In this document: positions 36,759 to 47,776 of the stretch, one piece after another
Layout: every line of letters starts with the position of its first letter
Numbering within the stretch: position 1 is the first letter of the stretch
Source of the DNA: Setophaga petechia
Lineage: Eukaryota > Chordata > Aves > Passeriformes > Parulidae
NCBI GenBank assembly: GCA_024362935.1
Contig: JANCRA010000006.1
Location: 32,729,924-32,793,923 of the forward strand
Reading direction: 5' to 3'
DNA length: 64,000 nt
The notes under the pieces: generated by a model
The model's input: only the letters and a program-made list of their open reading frames with translations
What the model was told of the DNA's origin: nothing
The model's database searches: none
Program-made: the position numbers and the translations under genes

Positions 36759-38756
36759 TCATCTCTCTACAGAGCTCAGGCAGTGCAACCAGCCGAGCCG
36801 CAACAGACGAGGCCGAGTGATCCATGCCCTGTGCAGCTGATCGTGCAGCCTCTGGAAGATGGAATATCGCCCTCGCTGTGTTGCTCGGAGGACATGCAGT
36901 GTTTCATGTGCCAGCTCTGACACGGCACTGCTCACGTCCTCCGTCAGGCGTTCCAGGGCTGCAAGAGAGAGGAATAGAGCCAAGGTCAGATGCCGGATCT
37001 GTGGGGAGCCAAGGAGAGCCCCCTGCCAGGGCCATCCCAGCCGGCTCTTGCCATGGCCAGGAGGGAGCAGGGAGCAAGGGGATCAGCCCGAAGCTGCTGG
37101 CCACCAATGGCCCAGGTGGCCCTGAAATCTCAGGGTGCTCTGACCCCCGGAGCAGAGCCCTCCGCAGCCGGGGCAGGGCTTGCAGCTCTCCCAGTGCCAG
37201 CCCGCGCTGTCAGCCCGCTGCCCTCGCTCACCAGTGCAGATCAGCTGCAGCTCTCGTTGCTGCCCCCTCAGGCGCCGCCCGGCCATGCCTGTGAACACAG
37301 AGCCTGTCACGGCCCCAGCGGCACAGCTCCCTGCCAGCGGCGCTGTGGCCACATGGGCTGCTGGCCCGGCAGGGCTCAGCCCGGCCCTTGGCGCACGCTG
37401 CCGGCCCAGGGCACGGCTGCCAGAGGGCGGCAGCAGCAATGCCCAGGCCAGGCGGGGCTCCACGGCGCCGGGCCCGGCTTGCGCTGCCGGGGCAGCAGGC
37501 GGGGCTGGGGCCGAGCTGCGGCGGGCCGGGAAGGGGAGGGAACCCGGGCTTGTGGCTCACCCATGAACCTGATGGCCGCCTCTCGCAGGGGCTCCTGTGG
37601 GCTCTGCAGGTAGCGCAGGGCCCGGCGCAGGTGCTCGGCCGCTCGGCTGCTTTCCTCTGCCAGCTGCAGAGAGCGGCAGGAGGGAAGGGTTGGCGTGCGC
37701 TCAGCCCCTGGGCCGGGCGCTGCCTGCCCCCAGCCCCGGTCTCCCCTGCCCGCACAGCCCTGAGGCGCGGCCAGCAGCCGCCGGCCGAGGGCTCCCGAGG
37801 GCAGGGGGCAGAGGGCCGGCTGCTGCCCAGGGAGCCGCGGTGCCGGCCCCCAGCCCCGCTGGGCCGGGGCTCCACGGGCACCCGGCTCGCGCCCATGGGA
37901 GCCTGGAGAAGAGCCCGCGCCGCCTCTGACTGCAGCAGCAGCGGGCAGGGGCACAGCTGCCAGCCCCGCACACTGAGCACGGCCCTCAGGGGCCTGCTCC
38001 AGGCTGAGGCTGGGGGTTCTCGGCTGCTCTTACCAGGCCCTCGCCAATCCTCCATGTCTGATCCAGGTGTAGCATTTGTTCTAGATCCCTCCTCTTTAGG
38101 AATCTGGCTGCAGAATGCAGCGTTTCTCGGGAGGCCTGGAGAGCAGCAGAGAGGCACAGATGGCCCCACAGGCCAGGGCACAGGAGCATCCCAGTGCCGC
38201 AGCCTGGAGGAGGCTGCAGCATGCAAGGTGCCAGGGCAGGAGGCAGCCAAGCCCCCTCCCAGGGGGCAGCAGCCGGCCACAAGTCCTCACCTCAGCAAGA
38301 ATCTGATTCTCATCATGGCAGTGGAAGTAGAGTGGGACCAGGCTCTGGTGCACGTGGGGCTTCAGGGCCTTTCTTCCATCTTTGGTTAGTAAGTCCAGCA
38401 TCTCTTGAAAGACACACATGCAGCTCAGCTGCACCTGGATATCATCCTGTATGAAAGGAAGGGCAAAAGACCTCAGCATCAGCTGCTTCAGACCCCTCAG
38501 GGCACAGGCCTGCATCTCCACAGGGCACCAAGTGTCCGGGCAGCAGCCAGTGGCCGTGGCTGTGGGCACAGAGCCTTACATGGTCAAAGAGTGGCAGGAG
38601 CGCCTCAGCCAGCGGCAGGGCGATGGGGGTGCCTATTGGGGCACCATTATCCAGGAGCAAGTATCTGAGTAGAAGAATGGTCATCCTGATCATGTCGCTA
38701 TCGTTTTCTTGCAGGAGCTCCACAAGACTTTCACTCAGACTCCACATTTTTTCAGC
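36759..38756 (-). CDS. MROH-like copy 2, 5'-truncated, six 3' exons in frame
   Basis: Exons on the minus strand: 38756-38580 (177 nt), 38446-38291 (156), 38135-38034 (102), 37663-37561 (103), 37288-37232 (57) and 36958-36759 (200, ending TGA). All have GT-AG edges and join with matching phases to 265 codons including the stop. The first exon starts AEKMWSLSES and has the leucine-rich helical pairs of HEAT repeats. Exon sizes and phases match gene 1 (155, 102, 103, 57), so these are paralogues, but the last exon differs: it ends LHCLSSVER, against WATPSCQ in gene 1. Upstream, the intron sequence runs into an ERV LTR at 38966, and the exons expected before it are not found beyond the ERV. It is therefore a truncated gene, although its remaining frame is intact. 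Confidence 0.72.
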
Positions 38757-38965
38757 CTGTGCGGAACACAAGGTTGTGAAAGGCCACCCTGCTGCCGCAG
38801 GGCCCAGAGGCCAAAGGCCTGTCCCCAAGCACTGGGGCAGCTGAAGCGGGAGGCAGGAGAGCTGGAAGCAGCTGCCCCAGCGCCCCAAGCCCAGGCAAGG
38901 CCAAGCAACTGCGTTGCCCAGCCCCACGCTGCCTGCACGGCTTCAGCCACTGCCCCCTCCTCACC

Positions 38966-39259
38966 TGTCGCTATCAGACACAAAGGAACACGAGCACACA
39001 CCTCTTTCAAGGTGAAGGAAAAAAGGGAAGTTTTATTTTCTGACTCCTATATTTATAGTTTTACAAAGGTGACAGAGGATTGGAGGGTGACAGTGACACC
39101 TCGCCAATGACACTGGCTACAACAACAGTCCATCAATTCTCTCCTCCTCCATCAAAGGAATGTGAACCACAAGTTATTTACAAGAAAGTGTGTGATAAAG
39201 TTCCTTAGAAGAATGTCAACATCAGAAGGCCTTGAGAATCTTAAAAAACCAGGGCGACA
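38966..39259 (-). mobile_element. 3' LTR of the ERV
   Basis: It begins TGTCGCTAT and ends GGGCGACA on the plus strand, giving TGTCGC...GCGACA inverted ends. Minus-strand TATAAATATA (39048-39057) is followed by AATAAA (39032-39037). A purine-rich tract (AGAAAAGGGTGAGA on the minus strand) lies just inside, where a polypurine tract is expected. The outer edge touches the intron donor region of MROH-like copy 2. Confidence 0.88.
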
Positions 39260-39497
39260 TCTCACCCTTTTCTGTTTAAAAAAAAGAAAAAAGGAAAAGA
39301 AAATGAACAATGCAAAAAGGAAGCATGAACGATGTTCAGTGTCCATTTGTAGAGGAATCATCTGAGTGATCACTCTCATCATCTGCATCCGAGTCATCAT
39401 TCAATGATTCATCCGCCTGATGCCTTTCAGGTTGGTCACGGTTTCCATCCTGCTCGTCGGCTGGATTCTGCCTCTGCGGTCGCAGGTCAGGGCGAAC

Positions 39498-40676
39498 TCA
39501 TTTTGAAGGTACCCAGCGTACCCCAGTATCTGTGGATACACAAGCATACCCGCGCCCCAAAGGGCTAAGGTCATAGGGACCTTCCCACTGTTTGGTGACT
39601 AAATTCCGCACCTGAACCTTTGCCCGAGGCTGATGTGCCTCGTCCGCAGCCTGCAACGAGAGATGGTGATTCAAAATGACAGGGTTATCTGAGTTCTGTG
39701 GCACAGTGAGATGATTAATTGTGCACAAAGCTTTTGCCAACCGACTTTGCGGGGTTTCACCCTGCATTCCCCGTTTTTGTTTTTGAAGAACCCGCTTCAG
39801 AGTACCATGAGTGCGTTCCACAATAGCCTGACCAGTCGGAGAATGAGGGATACCAAACTTGTGTGAGACACCCCACAACTGCAGGAACTGCCGCACGTTT
39901 TGCGATGCGTAAGCAGGACCATTGTCGGATTTCACAGCAGAAGGTGTGCCCAGAACGGCAAAGGCCTGCCTCCAGTGGGCGAGGACATCACAGGCCTTGT
40001 CCCCAGTGTGAGCCGAAGCCCACATTGCAGAGGAGAACGTGTCCACCGTGACATGCACATACTTAAACCGGCCAAACTCGGCAATCTGGGTGACATCAGT
40101 CTGCCAAAGCTCCAAGGCCCTAAGGCCTCTGGGGTTTACCTCTGCTGGCAAAGGCGGAGCAAGTGCATGGCAGTCATCACACGACTCAACAATGTCACGA
40201 GCCTCAGTTGGCGTCAGCTGAAACTGCTTCTGCAGGGTATGTGCGTTTTGGCAGGAAAACCCATGCAATGCCTCGGCCTGCGCGAGTGTATCAGGCTGAG
40301 GCGCCACCCATGCTGGGTTAGCCAACTTGTCGGCCCTCGCGTTACCTTCCACAATAAAGCCTGGCAAATCAGTGTGACTCCTCACATGCAGAACATAAAA
40401 AGGATGAACCCGGGCCTGAATAGCACACCACAAGGTCTTCAGTAAATGGAACAAGGCAGGATTACTGACCTCCTTCAAAACCAAATGACCCAACCGTTGT
40501 GCGATATCAGCCACGTAGGCGGAATCCGTGACCAAGTTGAAAGGTTCCTGGGAAAATTTCTCAAATGCCATGACAGCAGCCCTCAATTCAACCAATTGGG
40601 CTGACCCATCCTCATGGCCTTCCAGAACCTGCCACTCAGATCCATCCCGCCAGGTAACAATGGCCTTTCCTGTTTA
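39498..40676 (-). pseudogene. pol: ERV pol, RNase H and integrase part
   Basis: The frame holds the end of RNase H (TDSAYVADI), then an integrase with a zinc-binding His-His-Cys-Cys region (ending SCDDCHAL) and the catalytic core acids in TDVTQI, SDNGPAYAS and VERTHGTL. It ends normally with VRWVPSK and a stop. In the preceding frame the first RNase H motif, FTDNSG, is followed at once by TAA (about 40674), which separates RNase H from reverse transcriptase. Integrase inserts retroviral DNA into the host chromosome; this copy has no intact upstream frame to express it. Confidence 0.9.
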
Positions 40677-42019
40677 CCCTGAATTGTCAGTAAAGACGGT
40701 GGGTCCTTGCACAGGTTCCTGACTATTTTTGGGCCGCAAAGAAATTTGTGTAGACTTTGCCATATGCAGTAGCCTATGGCTGGGCAGATGATAAGTGATC
40801 TGCCCTGAAAAATTTTCCAGAGCACTTTGCAGGGACACGCTGTTTGCAAAGCTCCAGTTAAAATCCTCCCGTTGCACCGGGAGTATGATCTTTGCAGGAT
40901 CCGCACCCATCAATTGCAAACACCATTGCCGGCATTTGATTATCAAGCGAGCAATCAGCTCAAACAATGCAGTTGCCATCTTCTGCGGCTGATGGGGCAG
41001 GAAAACCCATTCCAGAACGTGCAAGGAATCAGACCATTTGTCTCTCCATTGGCCAATGATGCCCGTGGGATACGAATCCGGAGTGGTGATGAACGCAGTG
41101 ACATCAACGGAGGGATCAATGCGATAACCTTGGCAAGCCGAAACAGCTCGCTGAACCACCTCCAACGCCTCACGTGCCTCAGGGGTCAGTGTGCGAGGTG
41201 ACTTCAAATCAGAGTCTCCTTTCAACAAATCATACAGAGGAGACAGCTGTGCGTCGGTTAGTCCCAAGTATGGACGTAACCAAGTGATGACACCTACCAA
41301 TTTCTGAACATCATTCAGTGTCTTCACAGAATGCACAAATTGCACCTCCTGGTGACGGATCGTCCGTTCCAGAATGTTGACCCCCAAGTACTTCCAAGGT
41401 GGTTGTTGTTGCACCTTTTCTGGAGCCACCTGCAGTCCATGAGCATGCAAAACATCGAGCAACCGAGGCTGAATCCTCAGCAGCTCATCCTGGGTGGATG
41501 CGGCCACCAAAATGTCGTCCATATAATGATACAAACGTGCATCAGGAAACTGCTTGCGAACTCCAGACAGGTATGGGCCACATACCACTGGCATATGGCA
41601 GGAGAATTGCGCATTCCCTGAGGCAGTGTCCTCCATTGATATCTCTGTGCGGGCTCAGCCTCGTTAATCACTGGCACCGAGAAGGCAAACTCCGGTCTGT
41701 CATCGGGATGCAAAGGAATTGTAAAGAAAGAATCCTTCAGATCCACAATGAGGACCGGCCAGTCTGCGGGAAGCATGGTAGGCGATGGCATGCCCGCCTC
41801 CAATGTTCCCATGCTTTCCATCACGGCATTAACCTTTTGGAGGTCTTGCAACAACCTCCATTTCCCAGATTTCTTTTTGATGCAGAAGACAGGAGTGTTC
41901 CAGGGACTGGAAGTAGGCTCCAGATGACCCTGGTCCAACTGCTCCTGCACCAGATTCCGAAGAGTGTCGTATTTATCTTGAGGGAGGGGCCACTGCTTCT
42001 CCCAGACAGGTTTGTCCAC
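40674..42019 (-). pseudogene. pol: ERV pol, reverse transcriptase part (frameshifted)
   Basis: Two overlapping frames share the reverse transcriptase. The upstream one (42019-41477) has the fingers-palm region with LIVDLKDSFFTIPLHP and LPQGMRNSP. The downstream one (41636-40674) has the YMDD catalytic motif and the thumb/connection region. The switch lies near 41580-41600, so one indel breaks the gene. The enzyme copies viral RNA into DNA. Confidence 0.9.
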
Positions 42020-42756
42020 CAGTCACCGTATAGGAGGCATCGGACACTCTGTGCCCTTCACTGCAGTGGCCCCCATCAAAAATCCGTCCCGATGCACACC
42101 CCCAGACAGACAGAACATCCCTCCCCCAGAGGTTGGCAGGAGTATAAGTAACATGAGGCATAAGCCAGGCCGTCTGTCCCTCCGGGTTCGTGACCAGCAC
42201 AGGCTGCTGGCTCACGTAGCATTGCGCCGTCCCTCCCAGGCCTCGACAGACGTCCCCACTGGATCCAAGGGCCACTCCAGGGGCCAGGCAGCTAGGGAGA
42301 GAACTGTGACGTCAGCACCGCTGTCGAGAAGCCCGCGGAGGTGGATTTCCGACGGTGCCACACCAGGAACAGAGAGGGTACGCAGCACCTCGGGACGGTC
42401 CTTGGTCAGGACGGCAGTCCAGTGAACTTGAGGCGGCCCAGTGGATCCAAAGCCACCAGCTCCACGCAACTGGTCATCTGCCCTGCAAACAGAGGACTTA
42501 AAAGGCACAAACTGAGCGAGCCGCATCCCTTTCGGGATCGTGACGGGGGGGTGGGTGTGGAGACCATGGCACAAATCTGCCTTGTGAAATCCACATCAAT
42601 GAGCCCCAGGTGAACAATGATGCCCTGAAGGGTGGCACTGGACCTCCCCATAAGGGGAGCACTCATGCCCCCACCCAAGGGGCCAAAGGCATCCAGGGGA
42701 ACCTTGTGTATCTCAGAAGATTCTAAGGCAACTGTTGCTGCGGTGCAGACATCCAC
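41973..42756 (-). pseudogene. pro: ERV dUTPase and aspartic protease (frameshifted)
   Basis: The first part resembles the end of a retroviral dUTPase (VDFTRQICAMV, then TIPKGMRLAQF). A run of seven C on the minus strand near 42543-42549 marks a frame change. The protease follows, with the active-site motif LLDSGADVTVL and, after a further frame change near 42240, the family's C-terminal LWGRDVL. Retroviral protease cuts the Gag and Pol polyproteins. dUTPase fused ahead of protease is typical of betaretroviruses. Confidence 0.82.
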
Positions 42757-42779
42757 ACCTGCTGATCCGCGGGTGCTGG

Positions 42780-43951
42780 CTACAAGCCGGCAAAGGAGAC
42801 CTCCATCGGCTCCGGGGTCTGGAGAGAAGCTTGTGTCTGCACGCGCCCCTCCTGCGCGCTCCGCTTGACGTTTCCCAAGCCTGGCAAAGCCTGGCTGTTA
42901 ACATGAACAGTCGCCTTGAAAACACTGGACATGTGATTCGGCCTACCACACCGACCGCACAAGAACATGGGGAATTTGACCTTCTGCGCTTTCTCCCCTC
43001 GCTTCTTGCCAGCCTGCGCAGTCCCCTGCTGTGGCCGCTTGCCCTGAGGAACTGCCCAAACCGGCTGCACAGTGGCAGCCACAGCAGCCAACTTCCGACC
43101 CGGGGGAACGATGTCTGCACAGGTCTCCGCCATCTCAGAGATAGTAGGGACACCAGGCAGAGCCACTCTGACCTTCCTACAAGCAGCATTGCAATTACAA
43201 CTTACAAGGTTTGCAATCGTAACGCTCCTAGCCAGAGGATCAGGTACCTGCCTCTCCACGGATGCAATCAGCCTTGATGCAAATGCCATGAAAGGCTCAT
43301 CATCCCCCTGGACAATGGTCGCAAATGGCTGCTTCGGAGCAGCCATCTTCAGGGTCTGGACAATCGCTGCCATGCCCAGCGTGTGGAACTGGTCAAGCAC
43401 AAGGGGATCAAATACAACCTGCCCCTGAACATTCTCAGAACGCCCTGTCCCCATCAGCATGTCATCAACAACCTCACGCCTGGGGTCCTGCTGCACCAGT
43501 GCAGCATTCTGCACCACCACTTGGGCCGCCAAACGAGCCCACTTGGTCTCAAAAACACCAAATTGCACAGGGTCAAAAAGAGAATGTACCACACGACGGA
43601 GATCGTGAGGTGTCAGCAGATCCGTAGCAATCCTCCGGAGAGTCTGCATAACCTCAGCAGACCCCAAACCATGCTGAGCAGCTGCTTCAGGAGTTCCTTC
43701 TCCAGCTTATATATAAGGGGTTCATGGGTGTTATGAGCAACGGCCCTGATCACAGGGAAAGCCTGGGGACCACCTGGCAAAGCCACCGCACCTGCTGTGT
43801 CTCGGCCCTTGGGCCCCACGGGGACAAGAAGGGATGATTGACTGGGCGCCAGGTCAACACCACTCGTCCCTGTGCCGCCTGCAGCACCGGCAGAGCCAGA
43901 GGAGCCCACTCCGCGACCCTGCAGATGCCGTGAGGAGACAGGCTCATTCAT
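42780..43951 (-). pseudogene. gag: ERV gag (frameshifted)
   Basis: The upstream frame (43951-43613) covers the end of matrix and the start of capsid (AFPVIRAVAHNT). The rest of capsid and nucleocapsid is in another frame that runs to 42780; the switch is near 43665-43700. Capsid shows the major-homology-like stretch (GDDEPFMAFASRLIASV). Nucleocapsid has one zinc knuckle, CGRCGRPNHMSSVF, in which the final cysteine is replaced by phenylalanine. Gag builds the virus core. The break and the damaged knuckle mark a dead copy. Confidence 0.87.
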
Positions 43952-44491
43952 CTTGTCGGTCTTGGTTTTGGCCTCTCACCAGAAGTGCTCGGGGTGCTTC
44001 GGGCGCACAGTCACCTGGCACGCAGGAAGCGTCCAATGATTTGATGAGAAAGCGCCATGTTCCCGGGCACCCACCGGCCTCCCACTGGCCGTGTCAGCAG
44101 TTGCGCTAAAGGTAAATACCTCAGCGCCCTGCCGTGCCGCAGCTCTGGCCGGAGGCACCTTGGTGAACGCAGGTGCCGGCACGGCCCGCAAATCCGGCGC
44201 GGGCTGGGACGCGACCGGCGCGGGGGCCCCAGCCCCCGACACGGGAGAGGAGCGGGATGCCGAGAGAGGCGCGGCCCGTGGAGCCGCATCACTGCGGGGC
44301 GGAACAAGGGAGCCGGGCAAGCCCCCTATGAGAGCCCGTCCCGAGCCGCAAGACTCCACAGCGGGCACCGCCCCCACCGAGCGGAGAGGGGCTGGCTGCC
44401 CGCCGACCAGAGCAGGGATGGACGGAGCACTGACCGACGCCCCGCCCCCGGCTGCCTTCGCCGACTGCGCATGCCCAGCCTAGGCTGCAAT

Positions 44492-44509
44492 ACACTGCAG
44501 CGGTCACCA
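44492..44509 (-). other. ERV primer binding site, tryptophan-tRNA-like
   Basis: Two bases inside the 5' LTR the minus strand reads TGGTGACCGCTGCAGTG. The first eight bases match the tRNA-Trp primer site known from avian leukosis viruses; the rest does not, so the primer assignment is tentative. Confidence 0.45.
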
Positions 44510-44511
44510 GA

Positions 44512-44803
44512 TGTCGCTATAGGACACGAAAGAACACAAGCACACCACTGCTCTCAAGGTGAAAGAAAAAAGGGCGTTTATTTTTCTGACTCCAATATTT
44601 ATAGTTTTACAAAAGTGACAGCGGATTGTAGGGTGACAGTGACACCTCTCCAATGACACTGGTTAAACCAACAGTCCATCAACTCTCTCCTCCACCAAAG
44701 GAATGCAAAACAATAAGTTATTTACAAAAAAGTCCGTGAGAAAGTTCCCTACAAGAATGTCAACATCAGAAGGCTTAGAAAATCTTAAAAAACCAGGGTG
44801 ACA
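44512..44803 (-). mobile_element. 5' LTR of the ERV
   Basis: Plus strand TGTCGCTATAG ... GGGTGACA, related throughout to the 3' LTR but with many differences. A minus-strand TATA-like TATAAATA lies at 44596-44603 and AATAAA at 44578-44583. The DNA outside it (CAGCCTTACC) does not match that outside the other LTR. Confidence 0.88.
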
Positions 44804-45529
44804 CAGCCTTACCTTCTTTTGCGAAGTGTCCTCCGGAGCTGTGCCCAGGCTGGTCTGGAGCTGGGAGCAGCCCTGCCCCACCCAGCCCCTCTCAGCAGCA
44901 GCCCCTGCCCTGCTCAGGGTGGCTCCTTCCCCCCAGAGCTTCTCCCCAGCGCTGGGAGCAGCTCCCCGGGCCGGCTGAGAGCTGTCCCTGGCAGGCAGCA
45001 GAGTCCCTGCCCCAGCACAGCGCCCTGGGCTGCAGGACCCTGCTCTGCAGGACAGCCCTGGGCACCCCTGGCTGCAGCCCCGGCTGCTCAGCCCTGCAGC
45101 AGAGCCGGGCAACAGGAGCTGCCTTGGGCTGTGCCTGGGCTGGGGCAGCAGGGAAAGCCAGCCCTGCCCTAGGGCCACAGCCCTGCCCTGCAGCAGCTCT
45201 GAGAGTCCTCCTGAAAGGTCCTAAAAGCTGTGGGATGTGCCAGCTCCAGGAGATCCCTGCAGGAACTGCAGCTTCTCTTCCCACAGCCAGGGAATGACAG
45301 CTTCAAACCTGGGATGATTTCTGCTCTAGTGAGCCCTGAGTGAGCTCTGCCCTGTGCTCCCAGCCCAGGCTGAGTTTAACCCCTCTGTGCCTCTGTGCTG
45401 TGCCCGGGGTGGCTGCAGGCAGTGCCCCAGCCCTGCTGGGCTGTGCACAGGAGCTGCTCCTGGCCAGAGCTGTCTCTCTGCAGCGCTGCCCTTGCCAGGA
45501 GCTGCCTCTGGGCCAGGAGCCTCGGTGCA
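44804..45529. other. GC-rich sequence, no gene recognised
   Basis: Open frames occur on both strands because stops are rare. On the minus strand a frame ending TAPEDTSQKK is followed by a good donor (GTAAGG, about 44811-44816) next to the LTR, so an exon of an unknown gene is possible. It does not resemble the MROH exon expected here. Confidence 0.35.
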
Positions 45530-45960
45530 GGTTTTTCAAAGGACTTTGGGTTTGGCTTTTGCCTTGGAGTCTCTGAGAGGTTTGTGCAATCATGGCCTCC
45601 AATCATCTGCTTTATTCAGTCCCTGGAGAGACTTTGTCAGTAACAATACTCAGTGGGGCTCATTAATACTCAGTTATTTTAAGGCACTTTGTGTTTCCCT
45701 TTTGATACAGACTCTGTGAGAGGTTTGTGCAATCTTGGCCCCAATTATCTGCTTTAATGAGTCCCTTGAGAGTTTTGTACTGACACTCAAGGGGGATCAT
45801 TAATGCCTTGAGATACTCAAAGTTTTTAAGGTGCTTCATGGATTTAATAAAACTTTTAGGTACTTTCAAGGATTTTCCTTCACACACTGAGTCTCTTGAG
45901 AGGTTTTTGTGCCATCCTGGCTTCCAGTTCTCTCCTCCAAGGAGTCCATGAGGAGCCTGT
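45530..45960. repeat. Three imperfect tandem copies of a 140-190 bp motif
   Basis: A motif built on GAGTCTCTGAGAGGTTTGTG, then GGCCTCCAATTATCTGC-like and AGTCCCTTGAGAG-like blocks, recurs at about 45566, 45710 and 45888. The copies are diverged and of unequal length. The region lies just 3' of ERV env pieces on the minus strand and may be untranslated retroviral sequence. Confidence 0.6.
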
Positions 45961-46098
45961 GTTGGGTATCTCCCTCCTTTCTCTTTTACAACACAGATGG
46001 AACTGAAAGAATTTTAAAAGACCTTCTAAAAGCATCCAAACACACATGGGACAATTAACAATACAACAACAACCACTAAGAGAATTAATAGTCCTGTT

Positions 46099-47162
46099 TT
46101 AGCTGGATATCATCCAACTCTTTAGTCCCTTGGATTGGAAGAGTTTATTGAACCAGTCTTTGTTTTCCACTTGAAGCTTCTTGAACCCTTCCTTCAGTAC
46201 CTGAATGCTCTTGTGGATTGACTCGCTGTGGCTGGAGAGCTTCATGCAACACATGCCCTCAGAGTCTACACAGCCATGCCCGTGTGCCCAGAGTAAAAAC
46301 TCTATCACTGTTCTGCAAGGTGGCATGTCTGATGGTCTCTGTGTCTGAGAGCAGGCCACCCAATGTGAGGGAGGTAGCATTGGTTTGCTTACTTAACAGG
46401 CACCCAAGACGGTCTCATTGTCCTAAAGCTTTAGCTGCAGCCACCCAAGGTAGTAACATGGAGGCTGCTATTTTCTTGTTTTTACTCCAACAGATGACAT
46501 TATTTCATGCAATCATATTCAAAGTAGTATGTAGATCTTTTTTCACTGTTTCTCTGGCTATTAATCATTTTGGTGGTGGGTGCCAGCAAGGTAAGCCTCC
46601 CCAAGCTACAATGTCCGCCTTCAATGTGTGCAGGGACACCAGGCCATGCTCTATCCCTGCAAATAAGAAACACACCCTGCAGCAACTGGAGTGGGTAGCT
46701 GCTGGACCAAGAAATTATGGAAGAAGTGTAATTACACCATCTGGTCTGGTTTTTGTAAGTGGGATGGGATAGGGAGATGTCTCTCCTGATAGTTTCTTTT
46801 TCTCTTGTAATTTTGTGTCTTTCACCCTCTTCCCATCTCAGATGATAACAAAATGTTACACAAAAGTCCATTTTTATAGAGCTGAGAATTTCTACCCCCT
46901 GAGTTCGAGTGGTGCATGCAGGAGCTTCTGGCTCCAGCAGTCCCAAGCATCGACAGGGTTGCACTTCTTTGCTGTCAGGATTATCACCTCGCATACTGCA
47001 GATGGCATCCTCAGTTATTGGCCAGACATCTGTAGGCAACCCCACTGGGCAGGTGGAGAAGGGGTCGTCAGGGCTAGCCACAGACAGGCACAGGGTGTCT
47101 TGTTTCATGGCTTTTGCTAGAGTGATCCATACCTTGTGCTTTGTGTTTTTAGGGTTATCCAT
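46099..47162 (-). pseudogene. env: Retroviral envelope (env) remnant of a second ERV
   Basis: The minus strand has a 220-codon frame (47162-46500) with features of avian ERV surface glycoproteins: VWITLAKAMKQDTLCLSV near the start and several cysteines. A second frame (46380-46099) carries a transmembrane-subunit disulphide motif, GCVDSEGMCCMKLS, then a helical stretch. The two parts are in different frames and shortened, so no functional envelope is encoded. A further minus frame (47520-47230) with a hydrophobic stretch (IIQWLVLLIGLFCLAF) may be an upstream env or leader fragment. Gag and pol are missing between this and the primer site at 47.76 kb. Confidence 0.72.
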
Positions 47163-47753
47163 CCACTCAGGAGGAGCATGGTTGCAAACAGGCTGAGGAA
47201 TGGGAGTAGAAGCTTCTTATGTGTCATCTTCAAAAGAATTGTCTAGTCCAGGTGTTAAATGCTAAACAGAACAGGCCTATCAGCAACACCAGCCACTGTA
47301 TGATATCATTGATATTTAGAGTGGATCTGAACCCTTCCGAAACTGGTGGGGCGGACCCAAAAAGATGGTTAAAGGGTTGGGAGAAGATTTCGCCCGGTGT
47401 CATTTCATTACAGCAGGTGTCATTATTTAAGTAACCCCAAAAACATACAGTTAGTGTGTGATAGCTGTGATTCCATGTGCCTGCTTTCCAGAGCAAGTTA
47501 AAAATCCATGAATCCCTCACCTTATTTCACCCATAAAACAAGCCAGATAAGAGACACAGTAGCCTTGTTTAAAGGACCCATGTTCAGATAAGGGCCTACA
47601 AATGGGAGAAATACAGCCACGATCACATGCCACCCAAACCAGGGCAAGCTGGACCACATGGTGTCACTTCATGAGGTTTCTATAGCGGCACACACACACA
47701 AAAAATTAGATTACTCAAGAACTGTTATTCCCTTTTGGTTTCTGTGCCCTCGA

Positions 47754-47771
47754 GGCCCACATTGGGCGCCA
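47754..47771 (-). other. Lysine-tRNA-type primer binding site
   Basis: The minus strand reads TGGCGCCCAATGTGGGCC, a close match to the lysine tRNA primer sites of betaretroviruses, five bases inside the LTR that ends at 47777. Confidence 0.75.
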
Positions 47772-47776
47772 AAATC

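Larger units (their letters stand above)
38966..44803 (-). mobile_element. Endogenous retrovirus (betaretrovirus-like), two LTRs, no env
   Basis: Two related terminal repeats flank gag, dUTPase-protease, reverse transcriptase, RNase H and integrase in that order on the minus strand. The dUTPase joined to protease, the capsid type and the YMDD reverse transcriptase suggest a betaretrovirus-like (ERVK) origin. Env is absent: only about 240 bp lie between the end of integrase and the 3' LTR. Frameshifts in gag, dUTPase-protease and reverse transcriptase and a nonsense change in RNase H mean it cannot encode working polyproteins as it stands. The two LTRs differ at many positions, so the copy is old or a hybrid. 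No target-site duplication is visible. Confidence 0.93.

Noticed and set aside
38966..44803. Target-site duplication around the ERV
   Set aside because: The flanks (CTCACC on the left, CAGCCT on the right) do not match.
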